In this document: positions 24,523-33,299 of the stretch, piece by piece
Layout: every line of letters starts with the position of its first letter
Position numbering within the stretch: the stretch's first letter is position 1
Source: JBBDXS01 sp040902195
Lineage (GTDB): Bacteria; Chloroflexota; Dehalococcoidia; DSTF01; RBG-16-68-14
Length of the DNA: 64,000 bases
NCBI GenBank assembly: GCA_040902195.1
Contig: JBBDXS010000002.1
Span: 124,001 to 188,000, forward strand
Direction of reading: 5' to 3'
Translations under genes and position numbers: made by a program
Notes under the pieces: model-generated
Database searches by the model: none
Seen by the model: the letters and a program-made list of their open reading frames with translations, nothing else
What the model was told of the DNA's origin: nothing

Positions 24523-24958
24523 TGTCCCGCGCCCCCACGCGCTGCACGACCTCGAGCGCTTCGACGGTCGCTGTGTGCGGATGGTAGCGAACGCGCACGC
24601 GATCGCCCAGGTCGACATGGATCTCCTGCTCCGGCGACAGGCGAAACACGTTGCGTTCGACGAACACGTAGGTATTGCGGAAGACCATGAACTCGTGTCG
24701 GCTCCAGCGACGCTCTACCAGCCCTTCCCGTTCGACGGGCTGCGTGAGCAGGTCGCGCAGCGACTGCACGACCTGGTAGCCGAGCAGCAGTGCGACGAGC
24801 CCCATCAGGACGGAGCCGACGATTGAACCGGTGCCCTGACCGCTGAGCGCATCCGATAGCAAGGCTGCGAATCCGGCGAGGGCGATCGCCAGGAAGGGCG
24901 AGAAGAGCACTATGCTGCGAACGAGGGCCGTTCGGGCGGTCGGATGGCTCGCGATCAA
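24515..24958 (-). CDS. two-helix membrane protein of unknown function
   Basis: A 147-residue protein with two hydrophobic helices (about 12-36 and 43-64) and a soluble C-terminal half rich in beta-strands and Arg (EFMVFRNTYVFVERNVFRLS, RVRVRYHPHTATVEALEV). The soluble part may be a small cytoplasmic beta-domain. I do not recognise the family. It overlaps radC by 8 bases and follows the LysM gene by 9 bases. Confidence 0.65.
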   Translation of the reverse strand: MIASHPTARTALVRSIVLFSPFLAIALAGFAALLSDALSGQGTGSIVGSVLMGLVALLLGYQVVQSLRDLLTQPVEREGLVERRWSRHEFMVFRNTYVFVERNVFRLSPEQEIHVDLGDRVRVRYHPHTATVEALEVVQRVGARDNE

Positions 24959-24967
24959 CGCGCACTC

Positions 24968-25501
24968 CTAGGGCAGGACCAGCGTCTGACCGGGGCTGAT
25001 CGGCGTATCGACCGAGGGCAGGCCGCTCGCCGCGGCGATCTGCTGGGCGTAGGTCACGCTATCGACGCCCGGAGGTACGTTCGCCTCTGCGATGCTGTAC
25101 AGGTTGTCGCCGTCCTGAACGACGTAGGTGCGCGGGCCGGCCGTGGCGGTGGGCTCCGCGCCCGGGGTGCCTGGCGTCGTCTCTGCCAGCGGCGTCGAGG
25201 TCGCGCCGGGTGTCACGGTACCCGGCGTATTGGTCGCGCGGGTCACCGGCGTCGACGTGGCGTCCGTGATGATGACGGCCTCGCCACCGCCCGAGCCGGG
25301 CGGGCGCACGAGCAGCCACAGCGCGACAGCCGTGGCGATGAGCAGCGCCAGCAGCGAGCCGCGGTACAGGTTGAACGATGGGAGGGTACTCGCAGGGCTA
25401 AGACATTCGGCGCAGAGATCGCCGCCGTGCAACTCGCAGTAGACGCGTGCGCAGCGGCGACACTGGCGCGTCGCCTCATTCGTGCAGGCGTAACATTCCA
25501 T
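24968..25501 (-). CDS. zinc-finger, transmembrane and LysM protein
   Basis: A 177-residue protein with an unusual order. Residues 3-33 hold a B-box-like zinc-binding pattern of paired cysteines with one His (CYAC, CRRC, CELH, CAEC). A membrane helix (about 50-66) follows, then a Thr/Pro-rich linker and a LysM domain (about 125-177, TYVVQDGDNLYSIAEANV and ISPGQTLVLP). By topology the zinc finger would be cytoplasmic and the LysM would bind peptidoglycan outside. It heads the operon with the two-helix protein, radC and the HAD gene. Function unknown. Confidence 0.75.
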   Translation of the reverse strand: MECYACTNEATRQCRRCARVYCELHGGDLCAECLSPASTLPSFNLYRGSLLALLIATAVALWLLVRPPGSGGGEAVIITDATSTPVTRATNTPGTVTPGATSTPLAETTPGTPGAEPTATAGPRTYVVQDGDNLYSIAEANVPPGVDSVTYAQQIAAASGLPSVDTPISPGQTLVLP

Positions 25502-25626
25502 GGGCCTCGACTATAGCAGCTTGGCCAGCCGCAGGCCACCGCAGCGCTCGTAGGGGCACGGCAAAGAAGGCTTCGCGCGCTCGCCGGCACGACACCGGCG
25601 AAGAGCGCACGGCCGCGACACGCAGC

Positions 25627-25653
25627 AGCCCCTCGCCCATAGTGCGAGGGGCT
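25627..25653 (-). terminator. hairpin after rplL
   Basis: AGCCCCTCGC (25627-25636) and GCGAGGGGCT (25644-25653) form a perfect 10-bp stem with a 7-base loop, 20 bases past the rplL stop on the minus strand. No T-run follows. It is the likely end of the ribosomal protein operon. Confidence 0.6.
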
Positions 25654-25672
25654 GAAGACGGGAACCGAGGTG

Positions 25673-26062
25673 TTAGGACAGCTCGGCCGTCGCGCCGGCT
25701 TCCTCGAGCTTTTTCTTGACGTTCGCGGCTTCTTCCTTGTTGACGTCTTCCTTCACGGCGACAGGCGCGGACTCGACGAGGTCCTTCGCTTCCTTGAGGC
25801 CGAGTGTCGTCACCTCACGCACCGCCTTGATGACGTTGATCTTGTTCGCGCCGATATCCTTGAGCGTGACCGTGAACTCGGTCTTTTCTTCAACCGCCTC
25901 GGCCGGAGCGGCGGGACCGCCTGCCGCCGGCGCCATGGCCATCGCCATCGGCGCAGCCGCCGTCACGCCGAACTCCTCCTCGATCATCTTGTTGAGATCG
26001 CGGAGCTCGATCACCGTCATGTCCTTGATCAGGTCGAAGACCTGGTCTACTTTAGCTGCCAT
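25673..26062 (-). CDS. rplL: 50S ribosomal protein L7/L12
   Basis: A 129-residue stalk protein. The N-terminal dimerisation part (VDQVFDLIKDMTVIELRDLN) is followed by an Ala/Pro hinge (MAMAMAPAAGGPAAPAEA) and the C-terminal factor-binding domain (FTVTLKDIGANKINVIKAVR, GLKEAKDLVESAP). It binds L10 and recruits GTPase factors such as EF-Tu, encoded in the same cluster. Last gene of the operon. Confidence 0.97.
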   Translation of the reverse strand: MAAKVDQVFDLIKDMTVIELRDLNKMIEEEFGVTAAAPMAMAMAPAAGGPAAPAEAVEEKTEFTVTLKDIGANKINVIKAVREVTTLGLKEAKDLVESAPVAVKEDVNKEEAANVKKKLEEAGATAELS

Positions 26063-26110
26063 ATCGTGTTTCCTCCTCTGCCTTGATGACGTTTCGTTGG
26101 CGGCGGCTCG

Positions 26111-26671
26111 TTACGCCGCCTCGACTTGCTTCGCGCGCGCCTCGAGCAGGCCCGCGAACGTGTACATCGTGTCGTTCAGCAGACGGCCCGGCGGGACCGT
26201 CAGAATGCTGCGCACCAGCCCCGCAAAGTTCGCGATGGGCGACTGCAGCCCGCCTGCGATTTTCGCCAGCAGCTCCGGCTTCGAGGGCAGCGTGGCGAGC
26301 GATTGCAGGTCGGCGAGACTGAGGAGCTGGCCGTCCATGACGCCATTCCGCACCGCGAACGTGTTGCGGGCGGTGCGCATGTACTCCGTGACGATCTTCG
26401 CGGGCGCGATGATGTCGTCGAAGCCGAAGATGATCGCTGTCGGCCCCTTGAGCAGGTCAGCCATCTCGGGCTTGCCCGCGGCGGTGGCGGCACGTAAGAA
26501 GAGCCGGTTCTTGACGACGCGCAGCTCGACGCCGGCGTCGCGGACGGCGCGCCGGAGCTGGAGCATCGCCGAGACGGAGAGCCCGGCGTAATCGGCTGCG
26601 ATCGCGATGGTGCTGCGCTCGATGCGCTCACGCAGCTCCTCGACCGTCTCGATCTTGCGTTGTGTTGCCAT
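26111..26671 (-). CDS. rplJ: 50S ribosomal protein L10
   Basis: A 186-residue L10, started at ATG 26671 (MATQRKIETVEELRER) because a longer frame runs into the regulatory hairpin region. AIAADYAGLSVSAMLQLRRA near 24-43 and ELRVVKNRLFLRAA near 50-63 are conserved; the C-terminal helix binding L7/L12 dimers ends LEARAKQVEAA. A GGAGG site precedes it. Autogenous control through the leader at 26672-26870 is expected from known families. Confidence 0.96.
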   Translation of the reverse strand: MATQRKIETVEELRERIERSTIAIAADYAGLSVSAMLQLRRAVRDAGVELRVVKNRLFLRAATAAGKPEMADLLKGPTAIIFGFDDIIAPAKIVTEYMRTARNTFAVRNGVMDGQLLSLADLQSLATLPSKPELLAKIAGGLQSPIANFAGLVRSILTVPPGRLLNDTMYTFAGLLEARAKQVEAA

Positions 26672-26870
26672 GTGTTCCTCCGCTGGAACGCAAAACGCGC
26701 CCTGCTTCCAAAGACAGGGCGCGAGCATTACGAAACGAAGCGGCGGCACCCGGCCGCGTAGCTCTGCTTGCTCTACACCTCGGCGGGCGCTTGCGCCTTA
26801 ATCACCTCTCGGAGGCGAACCCGCTATCTTCGGCGACTTCCGCATGATAGAAGACGTTGCAGCGGGGCGC
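26672..26870 (-). ncRNA. putative ribosomal protein L10 leader with terminator-like hairpin
   Basis: The 230-base gap between rplA and rplJ is the largest in the operon. Just before rplJ, CGCGCCCTG and CAGGGCGCG (26696-26704 and 26715-26723) pair over a 10-base loop and, read on the minus strand, are followed by TTTT, giving an attenuator-like structure. Upstream bases 26790-26850 hold further GC dyads such as GGCGC and GCGCC. Position and layout match known L10 leaders, which L10-L12 binds to repress its own operon; the conserved core was not verified by model. Confidence 0.5.
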
Positions 26871-26904
26871 AAGCGCGCCTTCGCTGCGGGGCTGAGTGTT
26901 AGCT

Positions 26905-27615
26905 TTATGCGGCCTGCAGCGCTAGGGTGGGCGCCAGGTCGAGCCGGATACCGGGGCCCATCGTCGTGGCCAGCGTGATGCTGCGAATGAACTGTCCCTT
27001 CGCGCCGGAGGGCTTCGCCTTCACGATCTCCGAGACAAGCATGGACAGGTTTTCGAGCAGCTTATCCTCGTCGAAGCTTGCTTTGCCGATGGGGCAATGG
27101 ATGATCGACGTGCGGTCGAGCCGGAACTCGACGCGTCCCTGCATGGCGTCTCGCACGGCCTTCGCGATATCGGCGCCTTCGACAACGGTGCCTGCGCGCG
27201 GATTCGGCATGAGTCCGCGCGGACCGAGTACGCGGCCAAGCCGGCCGACTTTGCCCATCAGCTCGCGCTGAGCGAGCGCGACATCGAAGTCGAACCAGCC
27301 GTCCTCGACGCGCTTGATCAGCTCGTCAGCGCCGACGACGTCAGCGCCGGCCTCCTGGGCGGCGCGCGCCGCGTCACCTTCCGCGAAGACAACCACACGC
27401 AGCGACTTGCCGAGGCCGTTCGGGAGTAGCGCTGTGCCACGGAGCTGCTGCTCCGCGTGGCGCGGGTCGAGCGTGGTCCGAATGTGCAACTCGACGGTCT
27501 CGTCGAACTTCGCGTAGGAGGTCTCCTTGGCGAGCTTGACCGCCTCTTCCGGTGTGTAGACGCGCGCGTCATCAACCAGCGCCGCCTTCTCGAGATACTT
27601 CTTCCCACGCTTCAT
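26905..27615 (-). CDS. rplA: 50S ribosomal protein L1
   Basis: A 236-residue L1, which forms the mobile stalk near the E site and can repress its own mRNA. It begins MKRGKKYLEKAALVDDARVY; ELHIRTTLDPRHAEQQLRGT near 43-62 and LGRVLGPRGLMPNPRAGTV near 128-146 are family signatures; MGPGIRLD closes it. Its ATG overlaps the stop of the aspartic-protease gene by 4 bases, so its translation is probably coupled to that unusual neighbour. Confidence 0.97.
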   Translation of the reverse strand: MKRGKKYLEKAALVDDARVYTPEEAVKLAKETSYAKFDETVELHIRTTLDPRHAEQQLRGTALLPNGLGKSLRVVVFAEGDAARAAQEAGADVVGADELIKRVEDGWFDFDVALAQRELMGKVGRLGRVLGPRGLMPNPRAGTVVEGADIAKAVRDAMQGRVEFRLDRTSIIHCPIGKASFDEDKLLENLSMLVSEIVKAKPSGAKGQFIRSITLATTMGPGIRLDLAPTLALQAA

Positions 27616-27983
27616 TGTGACAACCTCCCCACGCGAAGTCCCGTCACCGGAACCAGACGCTGATGCACCGGATCGGGCGCCAGGAGAAACTGTTCGAGCG
27701 TGACGGCGCCGAGCGCCGGCTGCTCTCCGCTGTCGGCAAAAACGCAGACGGTCGTGAACACCTCGCTACCAATCCGCACTGGGGCCTCTCCCACATCGCG
27801 TTCTACTACCCGGCCATCTCCGATCTCGAAGGCCTTCCTCGTGGTGGGGAAATGTCCGAGCTCCTGAAGCAACGACCGTGGCAGCCAAGAAAACGTTGCG
27901 CCGGTGTCGACGAGGAGCTGCACTTCGCGAAACTGGGTGCGGTCTGGAGAACCAACCTCAACCGTGACCGACAACCTCCCCAC
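27612..27983 (-). CDS. retropepsin-like aspartic protease, inserted in ribosomal operon
   Basis: A 123-residue protein of the single-domain (dimerising) aspartic protease family. QLLVDTGATFSWLP near residues 22-35 holds the catalytic Asp-Thr-Gly; ALGAVTLEQFLLAPDP near 89-104 matches the conserved hydrophobic-Gly turn and helix after the flap. It starts at GTG 27983, one base after the rplK stop, with GGAGGTGG in the rplK end as ribosome site, and overlaps rplA by 4 bases. No signal peptide. Family members are clan AA proteases; the target is unknown. Its place between rplK and rplA, usually adjacent genes, is the odd point. Confidence 0.85.
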   Translation of the reverse strand: MGRLSVTVEVGSPDRTQFREVQLLVDTGATFSWLPRSLLQELGHFPTTRKAFEIGDGRVVERDVGEAPVRIGSEVFTTVCVFADSGEQPALGAVTLEQFLLAPDPVHQRLVPVTGLRVGRLSQ

Positions 27984-27984
27984 G

Positions 27985-28407
27985 TTAGACCACCTCCAGG
28001 CCCATGCTGCGCGCCGTCCCTTCGATCTGCTTCATCGCCGCTTCGAGATCGTGTGCGTTGAGATCGCGCATTTTTACCTCGGCGATCTGGCGGACCTGGT
28101 CGCGCGTGACCTGGCCGACCTTCTCCCGGAGCTGCGCGGGGCTGCCCTTCGGCACGCCGGCAGCTCGCTTCAGCATGTCCGACGCCGGAGGGGTCTTGAG
28201 CACGAACGTAAACGAGCGGTCTTCGAAGACCGTGATCTCGACCGGCACAATCGTCCCGGCCTGGTTCGCCGTCTTCTCGTTGTATTCTTTGCAGAACGCC
28301 ATGATGTTGACGCCGTGCTGGCCGAGCGCCGGGCCTACGGGCGGCGCCGGGTTCGCCTTGCCGGCATCGATCTGCAGCTTGATAATCGCGCGGACTTTCT
28401 TGGCCAT
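27985..28407 (-). CDS. rplK: 50S ribosomal protein L11
   Basis: A 140-residue L11, part of the GTPase-associated centre. AIIKLQIDAGKANPAPPVGP near residues 6-25 and GPALGQHGVNIMAFCKEYN near 24-42 form the N-terminal domain; the RNA-binding C-terminal domain has KTPPASDMLKRAAG and RQIAEVKMRDLNAHDLEAAM. Start ATG abuts the nusG stop. Confidence 0.97.
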   Translation of the reverse strand: MAKKVRAIIKLQIDAGKANPAPPVGPALGQHGVNIMAFCKEYNEKTANQAGTIVPVEITVFEDRSFTFVLKTPPASDMLKRAAGVPKGSPAQLREKVGQVTRDQVRQIAEVKMRDLNAHDLEAAMKQIEGTARSMGLEVV

Positions 28408-29058
28408 CTAGAGTTTCCCCACCTGCAGGAAGTCGAGCTCGACGGGCGTCTCACGGCCGAAGAAGGAGACGAGTACCTTGACCTTCCCCTTTTCGAGGTT
28501 GATGTCATCGACCTGACCGACGAAGTCCTGGAAGGGACCGTCGACGATACGGACGCTTTGACCGATAATGAAGCCGACCTTGATCTTGGGCTGCTCGACG
28601 CGCATCTGGCGCAGGATGCGGCGCACCTCTCCCTCCTCAAGGGGGATCGGGCGCGTGCCGGAGCCGACGAAGCCGGTGACGCCGGGCGTGTTGCGCACGA
28701 CGAACCAGGCCTGGTTGGACTTCGGGTCGTCCTCTTTGAGCTCGACCATCTGCACGAGAATGTAGCCGGGGAAGATTTTCTTCGAGACCGTCCGGCGCTG
28801 GCCTTCGCGGATCTCGATCTCGTCCTCCGTCGGCACGACGACGCGAAAGATCAGGTCCTTCGCGTCCATCGAAGCGATGCGGTGCTCGAGGTTCGTCTGC
28901 ACCTTGTTCTCGTGGCCCGAGTACGTGTGGATGATGTACCAGACCTTCCCCTCTTCGAAAGCTTCTTCTTCGGTGGGGATGTGACGCTTCGGATCAACGG
29001 CCTCTTCCGAGGCCGCCTCGTCTGCGGCGGTCAGGACTTTCTTCTGTTTCACAGCCAT
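28408..29058 (-). CDS. nusG: transcription termination/antitermination protein NusG
   Basis: A 216-residue NusG with an acidic N-terminal extension of about 35 residues, then the NGN domain (KVWYIIHTYSGHENKVQTNL, VSKKIFPGYILVQMV, NTPGVTGFVGSGTRPIPLE) and a C-terminal KOW domain (GQSVRIVDGPFQDFVGQVDD, FFGRETPVELDFLQV). It binds RNA polymerase and couples to ribosomes or Rho. The extension is longer than in E. coli. It sits between secE and rplK in the classic order. Confidence 0.96.
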   Translation of the reverse strand: MAVKQKKVLTAADEAASEEAVDPKRHIPTEEEAFEEGKVWYIIHTYSGHENKVQTNLEHRIASMDAKDLIFRVVVPTEDEIEIREGQRRTVSKKIFPGYILVQMVELKEDDPKSNQAWFVVRNTPGVTGFVGSGTRPIPLEEGEVRRILRQMRVEQPKIKVGFIIGQSVRIVDGPFQDFVGQVDDINLEKGKVKVLVSFFGRETPVELDFLQVGKL

Positions 29059-29064
29059 GATGAA

Positions 29065-29373
29065 TTACGGAATGATGACGCGGTCGATAGCCCAGTTGAA
29101 GAACATATCGACGCCGCCCAGGAAGATTCCTATCGTGATGGACACGATCAGTACGACCACGGTGAGGTATTGTGTGTCTTCCCGGCTCGGCCACGTCACT
29201 TTGCGGAGCTCGGCGATGATGTCCATCGCCCACGTGGGCCGCAGCAAGCTGGAGAGGCCGCGAGCCTCGTGTCCGGACCGCGGGCGGGGCGTGCCGGGCC
29301 GGATCTGCGGCGGCCTGGCAGGCTTGCCGGGCTTGGCGCTGCTAACTGGATGCCGTCTGAGCGCTCGACTCAT
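29065..29373 (-). CDS. secE: preprotein translocase subunit SecE
   Basis: A 102-residue single-helix SecE. An N-terminal basic, Pro-rich tail of about 45 residues precedes the conserved amphipathic segment IIAELRKVTWPSREDTQYL and one membrane helix (about 70-90). It clamps SecY in the Sec translocon. Six bases separate it from nusG. Confidence 0.95.
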   Translation of the reverse strand: MSRALRRHPVSSAKPGKPARPPQIRPGTPRPRSGHEARGLSSLLRPTWAMDIIAELRKVTWPSREDTQYLTVVVLIVSITIGIFLGGVDMFFNWAIDRVIIP

Positions 29374-29391
29374 CGCTGCTCCCGTTCCGCC

Positions 29392-29556
29392 CTACCGCAC
29401 TTCTCGGTGCACGCGATGTTCGCGGCAGCGCGGGCAGTACTTGTTGAGCTCCAGGCGGTCTGGATCGTTGCGGCGGTTCTTCGTCGTCGTGTAGCTGCGC
29501 TCCCGGCAGTCCGGGCACGCAAGCGTGATCACGAGACGGTCTTCTTTCTTCGCCAC
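29392..29556 (-). CDS. rpmG: 50S ribosomal protein L33
   Basis: A 54-residue zinc-type L33, starting at GTG 29556 with GGAGG four bases upstream. It reads VAKKEDRLVITLACPDC, then RSYTTTKNRRNDPDRLELN and YCPRCREHRVHREVR; the two CxxC pairs bind zinc. Lies between tuf and secE as in many bacteria. Confidence 0.95.
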   Translation of the reverse strand: MAKKEDRLVITLACPDCRERSYTTTKNRRNDPDRLELNKYCPRCREHRVHREVR

Positions 29557-29571
29557 GGTTCCTCCGCCTGG

Positions 29572-30774
<1,203 letters not shown>

Positions 30775-30855
30775 GGCCGTGTTCCTCCTCGTTTGTTCTG
30801 TTGCCGCGGCATCGGGCCGCGAGTGGTGTACTTCGCCTGAAGCTCGTTTGCCAAC

Positions 30856-30931
30856 TGGAGCCCACAATCGGATTCGAACCGATGACCTCGCCCTTACCAA
30901 GGGCGTGCTCTGCCAACTGAGCTATGTGGGC
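30856..30931 (-). tRNA. tRNA-Thr (anticodon GGU)
   Basis: A complete cloverleaf on the minus strand with 7-bp acceptor stem GCCCACA/TGTGGGC, D-arm AGCTCAGTTGGCAGAGCA, anticodon loop TTGGTAA (GGT), T-arm with GGTTCGAATCC and encoded CCA. It is 82 bases upstream of tuf. Confidence 0.96.
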
Positions 30932-31003
30932 TTGCTGCCTGCTCGTGGCTGGCAGCTTCCTTACCAATTCTGGGCCGTTCCAGCTCCCGGCGTCAACTCT
31001 CGC

Positions 31004-31091
31004 TGGTGGAGGGGGCAGGATTCGAACCTGCGTAACCCGTCAGGGTACCGATTTTACAGACCGGTCGTTTTAGCCACTCACGCACCCCTCC
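31004..31091 (-). tRNA. tRNA-Tyr (anticodon GUA)
   Basis: A long-variable-arm (type II) cloverleaf on the minus strand: acceptor GGAGGGG/CCCCTCC, anticodon loop CTGTAAA (GTA), extended variable arm with TACCC/GGGTT, T-arm GGTTCGAATCC, discriminator A and encoded CCA. The 88-base length fits bacterial tRNA-Tyr. Confidence 0.96.
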
Positions 31092-31101
31092 AAAGGCGCG
31101 G

Positions 31102-31177
31102 TGGAGCCCGCGAGGGGATTCGAACCCACTAACCTACCGATTACAAATCGGTTGCGCTACCGTTGCGCCACGCGGGC
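31102..31177 (-). tRNA. tRNA-Thr (anticodon UGU)
   Basis: First RNA of the operon on the minus strand: acceptor GCCCGCG/CGCGGGC, anticodon stem CCGAT/ATCGG around TTTGTAA (TGT), T-arm GGTTCGAATCC and encoded CCA. A second threonine acceptor decoding ACA-type codons, 10 bases from tRNA-Tyr. Confidence 0.96.
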
Positions 31178-31232
31178 CCGCGTGCCTAGGGCCTAACAAA
31201 ATTACGCCCCCGACACGTCGGGGTTGTACCTC

Positions 31233-31262
31233 AGTATATGAGGCGATAATCGAGCAAGTCAA
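31233..31262 (-). promoter_or_regulatory. promoter of the tRNA-tuf-ribosomal operon
   Basis: On the minus strand TTGACT (31257-31262) and TATACT (31233-31238) are 18 bases apart. Transcription would start near 31226, about 50 bases before the first tRNA. A GC-rich dyad CCCCGAC/GTCGGGG at about 31208-31223 lies in the leader. Confidence 0.72.
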
Positions 31263-31268
31263 GAAGGG

Positions 31269-31296
31269 GTAGGGGCGTTCAATTGAACGCCCCTAC
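31269..31296. repeat. 28-bp perfect palindrome, TAGGGG family
   Basis: GTAGGGGCGTTCAA followed by its exact inverse TTGAACGCCCCTAC. It separates the tRNA promoter from the SIMPL gene end and belongs to the same family as the copy at 5102-5130, with a different core sequence between the conserved ends. Confidence 0.85.
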
Positions 31297-31318
31297 CGTA
31301 TGCCCGCGCCGCTATCCG

Positions 31319-32047
31319 CTACTGCAGTCCGTAGACGACCTGGACGCTGACCTGCACCTCGAGCTGGCCCGTCTCGATTGGCGTGCTGGTGTCTGCGGCC
31401 TGGAATGCCGCCTCGGCCCCGAACGAGACCGGCACCGGGCCGCCCGTCTCGGAGATCGAGATGGGCTCTCCCAATTCGACGCCGCCGGCGTCCGCAAGCG
31501 TCTCGGCCTTCGCACGCGCCTCGGCCATCGCGTCGCGACGCGCCTGCTCCTCGAGCGTGGATGGATCATCGATCGTGAACGAGAGGCTCTCGACACGCGC
31601 CAGGTTTCCGCCCGCGGTGACCGCGGCGTCGAGCAGGTCGCCCGTGTCATCGATGGCGCGGACCTTCGCGGTCACGATGTTGCTCACGGTAAAGCCGATC
31701 AGCTCCTGCTTGTTGCCGCTGTAATCGTATTGCGGCTGGACGGAGACGCGCTGCGTCTGGATATCGTTTTCGGCGACGCCTCCATCCTTGAGCGCGTTGA
31801 GCATCGCGTCCATCGAGGCAGCGGCCTGCTCTCGAGCGTCGCCCACGCTTTGGGCGCTGGCATCGACGCCGAGCGTGATAAGTGCGACGTCTGGTTCGCC
31901 GAACACGGAGCCCGAGCCGCTCACGGTGACGCCCGGCGCCTCGCTATTCGACGGCAGAACCGTCGTCGAATCGTCTGTACAGCCAATACCCAGGAACGCC
32001 AGCGCGACGGCGATGGCCGCTCCCAACAGGACGTGTCGCTTTTTCAT
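31319..32047 (-). CDS. SIMPL (DUF541) domain lipoprotein
   Basis: A 242-residue protein starting at ATG 32047 with a signal peptide (about 1-22) and lipobox LGIGC. The mature part reads VTVSGSGSVFGEPDVALITL near 40-59, then DIQTQRVSVQPQYDYSGNKQ and ARAKAETLADAGGVELGEPI, all typical of SIMPL/DUF541 periplasmic or surface proteins of unclear role. A GGAGG site precedes the start. A much longer frame upstream overlaps lepB in antisense and is not coding. Confidence 0.88.
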   Translation of the reverse strand: MKKRHVLLGAAIAVALAFLGIGCTDDSTTVLPSNSEAPGVTVSGSGSVFGEPDVALITLGVDASAQSVGDAREQAAASMDAMLNALKDGGVAENDIQTQRVSVQPQYDYSGNKQELIGFTVSNIVTAKVRAIDDTGDLLDAAVTAGGNLARVESLSFTIDDPSTLEEQARRDAMAEARAKAETLADAGGVELGEPISISETGGPVPVSFGAEAAFQAADTSTPIETGQLEVQVSVQVVYGLQ

Positions 32048-32122
32048 GCTGTCCTCCTTACGGGCCCGCTTTGCATAAGCCGAAACGGGCCCTATGCTAT
32101 ATAGTGAAAAGACGCGCAGACC

Positions 32123-33286
32123 ATGTCCGAAGTTCCCCCCACTCCATTTAACCCGAACGATCCGGCCGCCAAGGGCGAGCCGCAGAGCGACGCTCCCGAG
32201 AGCGCGCCGCCGCCGCCCGACGTACCGCCGGTACCACCGCCGGCACCCTTCGGGACGCGCCGCGTGCCGCTGACGCGGGGTTCCGACATCCCGCCCTTCG
32301 AGCCGCCGGTACGGAGCAGCCCCCCACGCCCGCTCGATCCGCCAACGAGCACTGACGCGCCCAGCGTTGAACCCGTCGCGCCGCAAGCGCAGCCGCCCGC
32401 CGCGCCCAGCTTCAGCTCGGGCGCTGACGCAGTCGCGTCTCGCTTCGAGCCTGTCGAAGTGCAGGCGGAGGCGTTCGCCCCACCCCCAAAGCCGGTGGCG
32501 GTGAGCACGACAGGCGTGCCACACTACGGGCCGCCCGCGGCGCCGCCGTTTTCGTACGGCCCCGGTATCTCTACAGGCGAAACGGCGATCTCGCCGCCGC
32601 GCCGTCCTCGATCGCTGGTCCGCCCCGTCGTGCGCGGCGTGCGCGAGCTGGCGGAGACGATCATACTCGCACTGCTGATCTTCTTGCTTGTACGGGCAGT
32701 TGTGCAGAACTTCCAGGTCGAAGGCAGCAGCATGGACCCGACGTTCAAGGACGGCTGGTACCTGCTCGTGAACAAGGCGATCTACTGGGAGGTCAACCTC
32801 GAAACGATCCACAAGTTCGTGCCGTTTGTTGAGCCGGGCGATGATCCGACGCGCTTCATTTTCCGCGGGCCTCGACGCGGCGACATCATCGTCTTCCACC
32901 CGCCGACGGAGTCCGGCGAACCGTCCGAACGCGACTTCATCAAGCGCGTGATCGGTTTGCCTAACGAAACGGTGGAAGTACACGACTGCACGGTCTTCAT
33001 CAACGGCGAGCCGCTGGAGGAGCCCTACCTGACACAGCCGATCGCCGGTACATTCGAACCGTTTACCGTGCCGCCGGACCAGTACTTCGTCATGGGGGAC
33101 AACCGCAACAACAGCTCCGACTCCCGGTCATTCCACGGCGTTCCTAAGGAGAACATCATCGGCATGGCGTGGCTGACCTACTGGCCGATGGACATCTTCG
33201 ACTTAGTCGATAACCACGCGGCGAAGCCCGGTGACGTCTTGGATCCGCCCAAGACGCCCGTTGTCTGTCCAGATTCGACGCCCTGA
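32123..33286 (+). CDS. lepB: signal peptidase I with long proline-rich N-terminal extension
   Basis: A 387-residue type I signal peptidase. About 165 residues of cytoplasmic Pro/Ala/Ser-rich sequence precede the membrane helix (about 172-194, ETIILALLIFLLVRAVVQNF). GSSMDPTFKDG near 199-209 has the catalytic Ser; RDFIKRVIGLPNE near 271-283 has the catalytic Lys; GDNRNNSSDSRSF near 326-338 is box E. The extension has no recognised domain and makes the protein about twice the minimal length. Start ATG follows an AT-rich TATATAG near 32099. Confidence 0.93.
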   Translation: MSEVPPTPFNPNDPAAKGEPQSDAPESAPPPPDVPPVPPPAPFGTRRVPLTRGSDIPPFEPPVRSSPPRPLDPPTSTDAPSVEPVAPQAQPPAAPSFSSGADAVASRFEPVEVQAEAFAPPPKPVAVSTTGVPHYGPPAAPPFSYGPGISTGETAISPPRRPRSLVRPVVRGVRELAETIILALLIFLLVRAVVQNFQVEGSSMDPTFKDGWYLLVNKAIYWEVNLETIHKFVPFVEPGDDPTRFIFRGPRRGDIIVFHPPTESGEPSERDFIKRVIGLPNETVEVHDCTVFINGEPLEEPYLTQPIAGTFEPFTVPPDQYFVMGDNRNNSSDSRSFHGVPKENIIGMAWLTYWPMDIFDLVDNHAAKPGDVLDPPKTPVVCPDSTP

Positions 33287-33299
33287 GGCGGGACAGACC

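Noticed and set aside
31319..32983. 554-codon frame extending the SIMPL gene
   Set aside because: The upstream part is antisense to lepB; a normal signal peptide and lipobox begin at ATG 32047.
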